A stretch of DNA of 35,984 bases, taken from assembly GCA_007693685.1 (NCBI GenBank), contig REDB01000143.1, forward strand, positions 1-35,984, written 5' to 3'. Below are positions 1 through 8,122 of this stretch, one piece after another. Position 1 is the first letter of the stretch; every line of letters starts with the position of its first letter. The notes beneath the pieces were generated by a model. It was given only the letters and a program-made list of their open reading frames with translations. It was not told where the DNA came from and searched no databases. Made by a program: the position numbers and the translations under genes. This stretch comes from Oceanospirillales bacterium. Its GTDB lineage: Bacteria > Pseudomonadota > Gammaproteobacteria > Pseudomonadales > Balneatricaceae.

Positions 1-22
1 TTTTCCTGTTATTCTGCGTCGC

Positions 23-375
23 GGGAGTCTGCCGGACAATCGCTGTTCTGCTTGCAGAAGGGAGGAAAGTCCGGGCTCTACAGGGCAGAGTGCCAGATAA
101 CGTCTGGGCGGTGTGAGCCGACGGAAAGTGCAACAGAAAGTATACCGCCTAAGGGCTCTTCGGAGTCACGGTAAGGTTGAAATGGTGCGGTAAGAGCGCA
201 CCGCGTGGGTGGTAACACTCCACGGCGATGGAAAACCCCACTCAGAGCAAGACCAAATAGGGATCCTTAAGGTGTGGCCCGCACTGGATCCGGGTAGGTT
301 GCTTGAGGTCAGTGGTGACGCTGACCCTAGATGAATGATTGTCCTCGACAAAACCCGGCTTACAGGCAGACTCCC
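23..375 (+). ncRNA. rnpB: RNase P RNA, bacterial class A
   Basis: Catalytic RNA of ribonuclease P, which removes the 5' leader from tRNA precursors together with the RnpA protein. The closing P1 helix is visible: GGGAGTCTGCC at 23-33 is the exact reverse complement of GGCAGACTCCC at 365-375. Between them lie the universally conserved blocks, in order: GAGGAAAGTCCGGGCTC near 62, AGGGCAGAGTGCCAG near 82, GTGCAACAGAAAG near 128, GGTAAGGTTGAAA near 170, and the 3' P4 strand region (CGACAAAACCCGGCTTA) near 346. The size of about 353 nt suits a class A RNA. Exact ends of the mature RNA are inferred and may extend a few bases. No GC-rich terminator follows, only an A/T palindrome at 404-421. Its position just before mraZ is as in pseudomonads. 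Confidence 0.97.
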
Positions 376-492
376 ACATTCCTGTCTTTTCCTATCTGCT
401 TTAAATTTTTTCTAAAAAATTAATCACTGTATATATATACATATTATCTTGTTGTTTCTGCTTAATTTATTGATTCTTTGATGCTTATCTAT

Positions 493-534
493 AGGGCGTT
501 ATTTTCTTGCCGTGGCCGTTCCATAAATAGCCCT
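493..534 (+). other. Inverted repeat in the rnpB-mraZ gap
   Basis: AGGGC (493-497) plus TATTT (500-504) pairs with AAATAGCCCT (525-534), leaving a two-base GT bulge and a 20-base loop. It is the only sizeable hairpin in the 268 bases between rnpB and mraZ. No T-run follows, so it is not a typical intrinsic terminator. It lies upstream of the candidate mraZ promoter and could be a protein-binding site, a processing or termination element for the rnpB transcript, or chance. Confidence 0.35.
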
Positions 535-556
535 GATTTGATCCCTTTTCCTACCT

Positions 557-584
557 TGCATTGACTAGGGTTACTCACTATAGT
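557..584 (+). promoter_or_regulatory. Candidate promoter of the dcw cluster (Pmra)
   Basis: A TATAGT hexamer (579-584, five of six matches to the sigma-70 -10 box) sits 16 bases after TTGCAT (557-562), a poor -35 box. A better -35 match, TTGACT (561-566), is only 12 bases away. Transcription from here would begin near 591, directly before the repeated TGGG boxes, which is the arrangement known for E. coli Pmra and MraZ. The -10 is embedded in the palindrome CACTATAGTG (576-585). The assignment rests on position and one good hexamer. Confidence 0.45.
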
Positions 585-593
585 GTGCAATGG

Positions 594-628
594 TGGGTTA
601 AAGTGGTTAAAAGTGGGTAATTTTGGGG
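594..628 (+). promoter_or_regulatory. MraZ operator: four TGGNN boxes at 10-bp spacing
   Basis: TGGGT (594-598), TGGTT (604-608), TGGGT (614-618) and TGGGG (624-628) start exactly 10 bases apart; a further TGGGC (636-640) is out of phase by 2. E. coli MraZ is known to bind TGGGN direct repeats separated by 5 nt (one per helical turn) and to repress its own operon. Four in-phase boxes directly downstream of the predicted promoter and ending 15 bases before the mraZ ATG fit that autoregulatory site very well. The second box has TGGT instead of TGGG. Confidence 0.85.
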
Positions 629-643
629 AATTCAGTGGGCATT

Positions 644-1096
644 ATGTTCCGCGGTGTCAATCCGATCAATCTAGATGCTAAGGGGCGCATGGCGATCCCG
701 GCTCGTTATCGCGAGATGATTGCATCTCATTGCGGTAATCAGATGGTTGCCACGATTGATACAGACACCCGTTGCCTACTCCTTTATCCCTTACCCGAAT
801 GGGAAGAGATTCAAGCGAAAATCGAAGCTCTTCCAAGTTTTAATAAGGTTGCTCGACGTATTCAGCGATTATTGATCGGTCATGCCACTGATCTTGAGTT
901 GGATGGAAATGGACGTTTGCTATTGCCAGCAAGTCTTCGTGAATACGCCGGTTTAGATAAAAAAATTGTGTTACTTGGGCAGGGACGCAAGTTTGAAATC
1001 TGGGATGAAGCTCAATGGAGTGCAACCCGAGATGAATACCTTGACGAGGTTGGTGAAGATACCCTGCCGCCAGAAATGCTGGAGCTATCGCTGTAA
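644..1096 (+). CDS. mraZ: Transcriptional regulator MraZ
   Basis: DNA-binding regulator of the division and cell wall operon, about 150 residues, close to the E. coli length. The protein begins MFRG followed by NLDAKGRMAIPARYR, the first of two AbrB/SpoVT-like repeats; the second repeat carries DGNGRLLLPASLREYAGL. I chose ATG 644 because family members start at MFRG; an upstream in-frame TTG at 623 would add seven residues inside the operator and is unlikely. It is the first gene of the cluster, 36 bases before rsmH. The TGG boxes just upstream make autorepression likely. Confidence 0.96.
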   Translation: MFRGVNPINLDAKGRMAIPARYREMIASHCGNQMVATIDTDTRCLLLYPLPEWEEIQAKIEALPSFNKVARRIQRLLIGHATDLELDGNGRLLLPASLREYAGLDKKIVLLGQGRKFEIWDEAQWSATRDEYLDEVGEDTLPPEMLELSL

Positions 1097-1132
1097 AGCG
1101 AGAAGCGAATAAAAAGGTTTACAGGATCTGAG

Positions 1133-2068
1133 ATGAGTCAAGAATTCAACCACATCACCGTGATGCTAAACGAAGCTATTGAGGCATTAGTCACGGATCC
1201 AGATGGTTTTTACATCGACGGCACTTTTGGTCGTGGTGGTCACTCGTCTCTAATTCTCTCTAAGTTAAGCGATAAAGGCCGATTACTTGCTATAGACAAA
1301 GACCCGATGGCGATTGCCGAAGCTCATCGGCGTTTTGGTGATGATCCGCGATTTAGCATTGAGCACGGTGCGTTCAGTGAGATAGAAAGCTTTGTTACTA
1401 AAAGGGATCTGGTTGGGCAGGTGACCGGTGTCTTGTTAGATCTCGGTGTCAGTTCACCTCAGCTTGATGATCCTTCTCGAGGATTTAGTTTTCAGTACGA
1501 TGGCCCACTGGACATGCGCATGAACACTACAAGTGGTGAAAGTGCTGCTGAGTGGATTAACCGTGCCAGTGAGAGTGAAATCGCTGATGTACTATTTCAC
1601 TATGGCGAGGAGCGTTTTTCTCGTCGCATGGCCAAGGCAATTGTTGCTGAACGTCAGAAGTCACCGATTATCACTACTGCTCGACTAGCTAGCATCATTA
1701 CTGATGCAAATCCTCGTTGGGAAAAAGGTAAAAATCCAGCAACACGTGCTTTTCAAGGCATTCGGATACATATCAATCGAGAATTAGAAGAGATTGAAAC
1801 CTGCTTAGACCAAACGCTGGAATTGTTGGCGCTGCAAGGTCGCATGGTGGTGATAAGTTTTCACTCTCTTGAAGATCGTATTGTTAAGCGTTTTATCCGT
1901 CGTCATGTGAAAGGTGATGAACATTTGCCGAGCGGTGTGCCGTTTACACAAGCGATGTTAAACCAGCGCTTGAAAGGTTTAGGTAAGGCGATTAAAGCCA
2001 GTGCTGCTGAAATTGATGCTAATCCTCGCTCTCGCAGTGCGGTGATGAGAGTAGCGGAGAAATGCTAA
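1133..2068 (+). CDS. rsmH: 16S rRNA m4C1402 methyltransferase RsmH (MraW)
   Basis: S-adenosylmethionine-dependent enzyme that N4-methylates C1402 in the ribosomal P site of 16S rRNA. The 311-residue length is normal for the family. The SAM-binding loop DGTFGRGGHS is at residues 29-38, followed by GVLLDLGVSSPQLDDPSRGFSF and, late in the protein, the conserved VISFHSLEDRIVKRF block. AGGA at 1123-1126 lies 6 bases before the ATG. The TAA shares one base with the ftsL start, so the two genes are probably coupled. Confidence 0.97.
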   Translation: MSQEFNHITVMLNEAIEALVTDPDGFYIDGTFGRGGHSSLILSKLSDKGRLLAIDKDPMAIAEAHRRFGDDPRFSIEHGAFSEIESFVTKRDLVGQVTGVLLDLGVSSPQLDDPSRGFSFQYDGPLDMRMNTTSGESAAEWINRASESEIADVLFHYGEERFSRRMAKAIVAERQKSPIITTARLASIITDANPRWEKGKNPATRAFQGIRIHINRELEEIETCLDQTLELLALQGRMVVISFHSLEDRIVKRFIRRHVKGDEHLPSGVPFTQAMLNQRLKGLGKAIKASAAEIDANPRSRSAVMRVAEKC

Positions 2069-2433
2069 TGAGCTTGAAGAGTTTTTTCTCTAAAAGTGAG
2101 TTAGGTAAGAGTGGTATTAATAAAAACGCAGCTCAGCAAGAGCTTTTTGTATCAAGATCAGCACTTTATCGACCTTTAGTTATTTTATTGGTGCTGACGA
2201 TAGCGATTTTGGTTTCAGCACTCTCGGTGATCAAGGCAGCTTACGATTATCGCAGATTGTTTAACGACCATCAGATTTTGGTTCATCAATGGGATGAATT
2301 GCAGATCGAGTGGGGGCAGTTACTGCTCGAGCAAAGTACTTGGGGTGGACATGGGCGCATTGAGAATGAGGCTGAAAGTCGTTTGCAGATGCGAGTCCCG
2401 AAAGTTGAAGAAACAGAGATAATTCGAAGATGA
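2068..2433 (+). CDS. ftsL: Cell division protein FtsL
   Basis: Small bitopic inner-membrane protein that forms the FtsQLB complex and activates FtsWI at the septum. About 121 residues: a short cytoplasmic segment, one transmembrane helix at roughly residues 36-56 and a periplasmic heptad-rich part (LFNDHQILVHQWDELQ and following) suited to a coiled coil with FtsB. I preferred ATG 2068 over ATG 2062 because GGAG at 2056-2059 is 8 bases from the former and only 2 from the latter. FtsL sequences diverge strongly, so the call relies on size, topology and position between rsmH and ftsI. Confidence 0.92.
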   Translation: MSLKSFFSKSELGKSGINKNAAQQELFVSRSALYRPLVILLVLTIAILVSALSVIKAAYDYRRLFNDHQILVHQWDELQIEWGQLLLEQSTWGGHGRIENEAESRLQMRVPKVEETEIIRR

Positions 2434-4142
2434 GTGATAAGCCAGAAGAAGCTCAAATACAGGCAGCTAGCAGCTGGAGAATGTGGATAGTCTTCGCATT
2501 GCTCTGCGTTGCTGTGGGCTTTATTCTGACGAAGCTGTTCTCTTTGTATTCAACCGATCAAGCCTTTCTGCAGAACCAGGGGGATGCACGTACTATTCGT
2601 ACGATGTTGATTCCAGCGCATCGAGGTGTCATCACTGATCGCAATGGAGAACCTTTAGCAGTGAGTGCTCCTGTTGCTAGTATTTGGGTAGACCCTAAGT
2701 TTATCGATATGCAGCACCCTCATCTGAATCGATTAAGCCAGCTTTTAGAAATGCCTCACGGAAGCTTAATTGAGCGTTTATCTAATAATGCAGAAAGACG
2801 ATTTGTCTATTTACGTCGACAAGTAACCCCTGAAGCAGCTGAAGGTATTCGTTTGCTTGGCATTCCTGGTGTCAACGTTGATCGTGAATACCGTCGTTTT
2901 TACCCAGCGGGAGAAGTAACTGCTCACTTGGTTGGTTTTACAAATGTTGATGGTGAAGGGCAAGAAGGTATGGAGCTTGCCTTTAATGAATGGTTAAGTG
3001 GCGAGCATGGCAGCAAGCTAGTCATGCGAGATCGTGTTGGCCGAACTATTCGTCACATTCGCTCGATCCAAGATGCCGAGCAAGGTAATGAGTTGCAACT
3101 TAGTATCGATCTGCGTTTACAGTACATGGCTTACAGAGAGTTAAAAGCTGTAGTCGAAGCACACCAGGCTGATGCAGGCTCTATTGTCATTCTAGATACA
3201 GAAACCGGTGAAGTGTTGGCGATGGTTAACCAGCCTTCATACAACCCAAATGATCGTACTCGCTTTGAACCCGCTGCGCTTAGAAATCGTGCCATGACCG
3301 ACTTGTTTGAACCAGGTTCTACGGTTAAGCCAATGACGGTAGCGGCAGCGCTTATGACGGGGCGTTTTACTCCTGATACAGTAATTAAAACCTCTCCCGG
3401 AGTGATGCGCGTTCGTTCAGCAACCATTCGAGATTTCCGAAACTACGGTGACTTGTCTCTTACTGGAATCATTACCAAATCAAGTAACGTTGGCACCGTT
3501 CGTCTTGTGATGGATATGGAGCATGACCGACTACCGAACTTATTACGAAATTTAGGCTTTGGTCAGATGAGTCACACTGGTTTTCCAGGGGAAAGGTCTG
3601 GTCATCTTCCTGATCTTCGTGAGCGTCAAGTGATTGAGCGAGCAACCATGTCTTATGGATATGGTATTTCGGTTACTCCATTACAGTTAGCTCAATCCTA
3701 TATTCCTTTCGCTTCAGATGGCATCTTTTACCCTGTCAGTCTATTGAAAAATGAACAAGGAAGCCAAGGTGTTCGCGTGATGCCACCAGGTGTAGGTAAT
3801 GAAGTTCTGAAAATGATGGAAACCGTCATAGGTCCAGAAGGAACAGCAAGAAGAGCGGCGGTTGAAGGGTATCGAGTCGCTGGAAAAACAGGTACAGCGC
3901 ATCGAATCGGTAGCGGTGGATACAATCGTGAAGAGTATACTGCGTTTTTTGCGGGTGTCGCTCCCGTTTCGGATCCTCGTTTAGCAATAGTAGTGATCGT
4001 TGATAACCCGAAAGGTAGAGAAATTTACGGTGGTGAAGTTGCCGCGCCTGTATTTGCTCGCGTGGCTGCGGGATCGATGCGTCTATTAAACCTAGACCCA
4101 GATCGTTGGCCTGAACCTAAAACGCAGGTGGCTGGCAGATGA
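2430..4142 (+). CDS. ftsI: Septal peptidoglycan transpeptidase FtsI (PBP3)
   Basis: Class B penicillin-binding protein that cross-links septal peptidoglycan with FtsW. The 570 residues contain an N-terminal membrane anchor (about 17-39), a pedestal domain with the conserved RGVITDRNGEPLAVS stretch, and a transpeptidase domain. Its three catalytic motifs are visible: SxxK as S297-T-V-K300, SxN as S351-S-N353, and KTGT at 486-489. The ATG overlaps the ftsL stop (ATGA) and its own stop overlaps murE. All catalytic residues are present, so I expect a normal beta-lactam-sensitive enzyme. Confidence 0.97.
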   Translation: MSDKPEEAQIQAASSWRMWIVFALLCVAVGFILTKLFSLYSTDQAFLQNQGDARTIRTMLIPAHRGVITDRNGEPLAVSAPVASIWVDPKFIDMQHPHLNRLSQLLEMPHGSLIERLSNNAERRFVYLRRQVTPEAAEGIRLLGIPGVNVDREYRRFYPAGEVTAHLVGFTNVDGEGQEGMELAFNEWLSGEHGSKLVMRDRVGRTIRHIRSIQDAEQGNELQLSIDLRLQYMAYRELKAVVEAHQADAGSIVILDTETGEVLAMVNQPSYNPNDRTRFEPAALRNRAMTDLFEPGSTVKPMTVAAALMTGRFTPDTVIKTSPGVMRVRSATIRDFRNYGDLSLTGIITKSSNVGTVRLVMDMEHDRLPNLLRNLGFGQMSHTGFPGERSGHLPDLRERQVIERATMSYGYGISVTPLQLAQSYIPFASDGIFYPVSLLKNEQGSQGVRVMPPGVGNEVLKMMETVIGPEGTARRAAVEGYRVAGKTGTAHRIGSGGYNREEYTAFFAGVAPVSDPRLAIVVIVDNPKGREIYGGEVAAPVFARVAAGSMRLLNLDPDRWPEPKTQVAGR

Positions 4143-5635
4143 GTATTCAACGCCAAGATCTGCCCAGTTTACAAAGTCTTTTAGTAGATCAGTCCTCTGT
4201 TTCTGATCAGATCCTTGTACGTAACATTGTATTGGATCATCGAGAGGTGACTGCAGGTGATCTGTTTATTGCTCGTTCCGGCGTGCATCACAAGGGTGTC
4301 GACTACATTATCCCAGCTATCAAAGCTGGAGCTTCCGCTGTGCTCATGAGTAAAACGGATTATCATCCAGAGCTTGAAGAGTTTGCGGACATAATCTTTG
4401 CGGTTGATAACCTAGCTGATGTCGCTGGTGATGTGATCAGTCGATACTATCATTCACCTTCAGAAACGATGGCTGTTATCGGTGTAACAGGGACTAATGG
4501 CAAAACCTCTTGTTGTCATTTTATTGCTCAAGCCTTGAATTTGCTTGGTGAAAAAACCGCCTATATCGGCACTATTGGGACAGGTTTTCCAGAAGAGTTA
4601 GAGCCATCTACTCACACGACACCAGAAGTATTAAAAGTTCATCAGCTTTTAGCAAAATATAAAAAAGCAGGTGCCAAAGCGTTAGTCATGGAAGTTTCCA
4701 GTCATGCACTAGATCAGGGAAGAACTGCTGGTGTGGTTTTTAGTCAAGTAGGTTTCACCAACCTAACCCGAGATCATCTTGATTACCATGGGACTATGGC
4801 TGCCTATGCGGCAACAAAACAACGCTTGTTTGAAAACACCAGTGCTGTCCAGTTACTGAATATCGATGATGAGTTTGGCAAACAGTTATTGATCAAAGCT
4901 AATCAAGAACAGTGCTCTGTACTGACTTATTCGCAATTGAATCAGTCCGCTGATATTTATGTAAAAAACGCTGAGTTTCACTTAGATGGAATCGGTTTTG
5001 CTCTGACTACTCCTTGGGGTGAGATCAGTGCTACATCAAGTTTAATTGGTCGCTTTAATCTTAGTAATTTACTTTTGGTCGCAGCATCATTGGGTGCAGC
5101 TGGATATCCAGCAGTAGAAATCAGTCGTGCTTTAACGCAGGTACACGCCGTTCCTGGACGCATGGAAAAAGTGTCTTATGCCTCTGAGCCACTAGTGCTG
5201 GTCGATTATGCCCATACACCGGATGCACTGTTGCAAACTCTTTCTGCATTGAATGAGCACCGTCAATCAGGAAGTAAGATCATTTGCGTGTTTGGTTGCG
5301 GTGGTGACCGTGATCAAGGTAAGCGTCCATTGATGGCGCAAATCGCCTCTGGATTAGCTGATCAGTTAGTCATTACTAGTGATAACCCGCGAACTGAAGA
5401 CCCTCAATTTATCATCGATCAAATTTTAGAAGGCGTGAAGCCCTCTAGTAACTCGCATGTGGAGATCGATCGTTCTGTTGCGATAGCGACCGCCATAGAA
5501 ATAGCAAACCCCACCGATATCGTCCTGATAGCTGGAAAAGGGCACGAAGACTACCAAGAAGTTATGGGTCAGCGTTATCCCTTTAGTGATCAGACAGTGG
5601 CGAGAAAACATTTAGATCAATGGAGCCAGAAATGA
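4139..5635 (+). CDS. murE: UDP-MurNAc-L-Ala-D-Glu:meso-DAP ligase MurE
   Basis: Cytoplasmic Mur ligase adding the third stem-peptide residue. The 498 residues carry the ATP-binding loop GVTGTNGKTS at 115-124, the EVSSHALDQGR block, and DNPR at 415-418. DNPR is the signature of enzymes that use meso-diaminopimelate rather than lysine, so the cell wall is DAP type. The start overlaps the ftsI stop as ATGA. Its stop overlaps the murF ATG in the same way. Confidence 0.97.
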   Translation: MSIQRQDLPSLQSLLVDQSSVSDQILVRNIVLDHREVTAGDLFIARSGVHHKGVDYIIPAIKAGASAVLMSKTDYHPELEEFADIIFAVDNLADVAGDVISRYYHSPSETMAVIGVTGTNGKTSCCHFIAQALNLLGEKTAYIGTIGTGFPEELEPSTHTTPEVLKVHQLLAKYKKAGAKALVMEVSSHALDQGRTAGVVFSQVGFTNLTRDHLDYHGTMAAYAATKQRLFENTSAVQLLNIDDEFGKQLLIKANQEQCSVLTYSQLNQSADIYVKNAEFHLDGIGFALTTPWGEISATSSLIGRFNLSNLLLVAASLGAAGYPAVEISRALTQVHAVPGRMEKVSYASEPLVLVDYAHTPDALLQTLSALNEHRQSGSKIICVFGCGGDRDQGKRPLMAQIASGLADQLVITSDNPRTEDPQFIIDQILEGVKPSSNSHVEIDRSVAIATAIEIANPTDIVLIAGKGHEDYQEVMGQRYPFSDQTVARKHLDQWSQK

Positions 5636-7014
5636 TTGGTAACTGGACACTCAGCAACGTAGTTAAGGCAATCGAAGCCACATTTGATGAATCTGTTGAT
5701 CTAGATTTACCTGTTACTGGGATATGCACTGATACTCGTAAAATACAGAAAGGAGATCTGTTTATTTGTTTGAGTGGTGAAAATTTTGATGCCCATAACT
5801 TTTTAAGCCAAGCAAGGGAGAAAGGTGCTGTTGCTGCTGTAACAGAGAGGGATGTTGATGATTTATTACCTCAGCTAAAAGTTCAGGATGCCATTGTGGC
5901 TCTGGGTCGCCTAGCGACGTTAAATCGCAATCATTATAACGGAAGAGTTGTTGCCATCACCGGTAGTAGTGGTAAAACCACCGTTAAAGAACTGTTAGCT
6001 AATATGCTTAAGCAGCAGGGTGCAACCCTATTTACCCAAGGTAATTTGAATAATCATATTGGTGCACCACTTACCTTACTTCAGTTGAAAGAAGATCATC
6101 AATATGCCGTCATTGAGCTAGGTGCGAGTGCAGAAGGTGAAATCGACTATACCGTGCATTTAACTCAGCCTCATGTAGCGCTCCTTAATAATGCCTGTGA
6201 AGCCCATATTGAAGGTTTTGGAAGTTTACAGGGTGTAGTGCGGGCTAAATCCGAAATCTATAACACCCTGACAGATGAAGGTGTGGGCATTGTAAATTTT
6301 GATGATCCGCATGCTGCTTTTTGGCGCGAAAAGCTTGAGAATATGCGCCGTCAATATTTGACCTTCTCTACACAGAGCAACCAAGCAGATATCTGGACAA
6401 CTGATGCTGTAGTTAATAGCGCAGGTGCCTGGGGCTTTAAACTTCATTTCAACGATGAAAGCGTCTCCGTTCAGTTAGGTTTGATAGGTCAGCACAATAT
6501 CGCTAATGCTGCTGCCGCAACAGCGGCTTGGGTTGCTTTAGGATTACCTTTGTCGGCTGCGAAAGCAGGGCTTGAGTCTTGTGCTGCAGTGAAAGGTCGA
6601 ATGAAGCCAATTCAACTTAAGTCAGGCTGGTTGATTGATGATAGTTACAATGCCAATCCACAAGCTGTAGAGGCCGCAATAGACTTTTTGGCTGAAAGAC
6701 CTAAACAGCGCATCTTGGTATTGGGCGATATGGCTGAATTAGGATCTGAAGCTGAGTCTCTGCATGCAAAGATTGGGCGTTATGTGGCTGATGCTGGAAT
6801 AGATTTGTTCTTTGCCGTGGGCCCATTGATGCGCAACGCGGTAAATGCTGCTCACTCGGCAGGGGTAAGTGCCAAGCATTTTGAGCAACAAGATGCGCTC
6901 ATAGCTGAACTCAAAACACACTTGAGCGAACCTTACACCCTGCTTGTTAAGGGTTCGCGCAGTGCACAAATGGATAGAGTCGTCGATGCTCTACAACAAG
7001 AGGAAGCTCTCTAA
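5632..7014 (+). CDS. murF: UDP-MurNAc-tripeptide:D-Ala-D-Ala ligase MurF
   Basis: Adds the D-Ala-D-Ala dipeptide to complete the UDP-MurNAc pentapeptide. About 460 residues with P-loop [10 protein letters not shown] (108-117), the [13 protein letters not shown] block, and [18 protein letters not shown] plus LGDMAELG in the C-terminal domain. I chose ATG 5632, which forms an ATGA overlap with murE and lies 6 bases after GGAG; an in-frame ATG at 5620 would overlap murE more and has no such site. Its TAA shares one base with the mraY ATG. Confidence 0.96.
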   Translation: MIGNWTLSNVVKAIEATFDESVDLDLPVTGICTDTRKIQKGDLFICLSGENFDAHNFLSQAREKGAVAAVTERDVDDLLPQLKVQDAIVALGRLATLNRNHYNGRVVAITGSSGKTTVKELLANMLKQQGATLFTQGNLNNHIGAPLTLLQLKEDHQYAVIELGASAEGEIDYTVHLTQPHVALLNNACEAHIEGFGSLQGVVRAKSEIYNTLTDEGVGIVNFDDPHAAFWREKLENMRRQYLTFSTQSNQADIWTTDAVVNSAGAWGFKLHFNDESVSVQLGLIGQHNIANAAAATAAWVALGLPLSAAKAGLESCAAVKGRMKPIQLKSGWLIDDSYNANPQAVEAAIDFLAERPKQRILVLGDMAELGSEAESLHAKIGRYVADAGIDLFFAVGPLMRNAVNAAHSAGVSAKHFEQQDALIAELKTHLSEPYTLLVKGSRSAQMDRVVDALQQEEAL

Positions 7015-8096
7015 TGCTGCTACTGTTAACAGAATTTCTGACACAGTACTTTTCAGCCTTTTCGGTGTTCCGTTATATCACCTTGCGTGGAATTTTGGGT
7101 GTATTAACTGCCTTGTCGATTTCCTTAATTCTAGGGCCTTATCTGATCAATCAATTGCGTAATCGTCAGATAGGTCAAGCAGTTAGAAATGATGGTCCTC
7201 AGTCTCATTTGAGTAAATCAGGAACACCTACCATGGGTGGTGGCTTGATTCTATTGGCGATAGCGGTCAGTACCTTACTTTGGGCAGATCTGTCGAATCG
7301 TTATGTTTGGATTACCTTATTTGTGTTGATCGTTTTTGGTGCCGTAGGTTGGGTGGATGATTGGCGCAAAGTGATCGAAAAGAATCCTCGTGGTTTACCC
7401 GCTCGCTGGAAATACTTTTGGCAATCAGTCGGTGGAGCAGGAGCTGCAATCATTCTTTATATGACCGCGCAAAGTCCGGTAGAAACTCAACTCATTGTGC
7501 CTTTCTTCAAAGATATCATTATTGATATGGGTCTGTTCTTTATCGTGTTTACCTACTTTGTCATAGTCGGTAGTTCCAACGCTGTGAACTTGACGGATGG
7601 TCTTGATGGGCTTGCTATTATGCCAACCGTTATGGTGGCAGGTGCCTTAGCAGTGTTTGCTTATCTAAGCGGTCACTTCCAGTTTGCCAATTATCTACAC
7701 ATACCTCACGTTCCGGGTGCAGGTGAATTAATCATCATTTGTGGAGCGATTGTCGGAGCAGGATTGGGTTTCCTTTGGTTTAACACCTATCCCGCTCAGG
7801 TATTTATGGGTGATGTAGGTGCTTTATCTCTCGGAGCAGTTCTAGGTGTGATGGCTGTTATTGTCCGTCAAGAGCTAGTGCTAGTAATCATGGGGGGGAT
7901 TTTTGTTATGGAAACCGTATCGGTCATCTTGCAAGTTGCCTCCTACAAGCTAACCGGAAGGCGCATCTTTAGAATGGCACCGATACATCACCATTTTGAA
8001 TTAAAAGGTTGGCCTGAACCACGTGTCATCGTCCGTTTTTGGATAATTACCGTGATTCTAGTCTTGATTGGTTTAGCAACGCTTAAATTGCGCTAA
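7014..8096 (+). CDS. mraY: Phospho-MurNAc-pentapeptide transferase MraY
   Basis: Integral membrane enzyme that transfers phospho-MurNAc-pentapeptide to undecaprenyl phosphate, giving lipid I. The 360 residues are hydrophobic with about ten transmembrane helices. Signature motifs are visible: VDDWRK in an early loop, [10 protein letters not shown] at 192-201 and MAPIHHHFE from residue 321. ATG 7014 overlaps the murF stop by one base with AGGA 9 bases upstream. Twenty-six bases separate it from murD, the widest gap between rsmH and ftsA. Confidence 0.97.
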   Translation: MLLLLTEFLTQYFSAFSVFRYITLRGILGVLTALSISLILGPYLINQLRNRQIGQAVRNDGPQSHLSKSGTPTMGGGLILLAIAVSTLLWADLSNRYVWITLFVLIVFGAVGWVDDWRKVIEKNPRGLPARWKYFWQSVGGAGAAIILYMTAQSPVETQLIVPFFKDIIIDMGLFFIVFTYFVIVGSSNAVNLTDGLDGLAIMPTVMVAGALAVFAYLSGHFQFANYLHIPHVPGAGELIIICGAIVGAGLGFLWFNTYPAQVFMGDVGALSLGAVLGVMAVIVRQELVLVIMGGIFVMETVSVILQVASYKLTGRRIFRMAPIHHHFELKGWPEPRVIVRFWIITVILVLIGLATLKLR

Positions 8097-8122
8097 TTGG
8101 TAATAGTTAAAAGGAGCTACGA

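Noticed and set aside
166-351. Open frame on the minus strand inside rnpB
   Set aside because: It lies wholly within the conserved RNase P RNA and is a chance frame.
404-421. A/T palindrome (AATTTTTT, CT, AAAAAATT) as the rnpB terminator
   Set aside because: The stem has no G-C pairs and a two-base loop, so it is unlikely to be a stable hairpin; the true rnpB end is unresolved.
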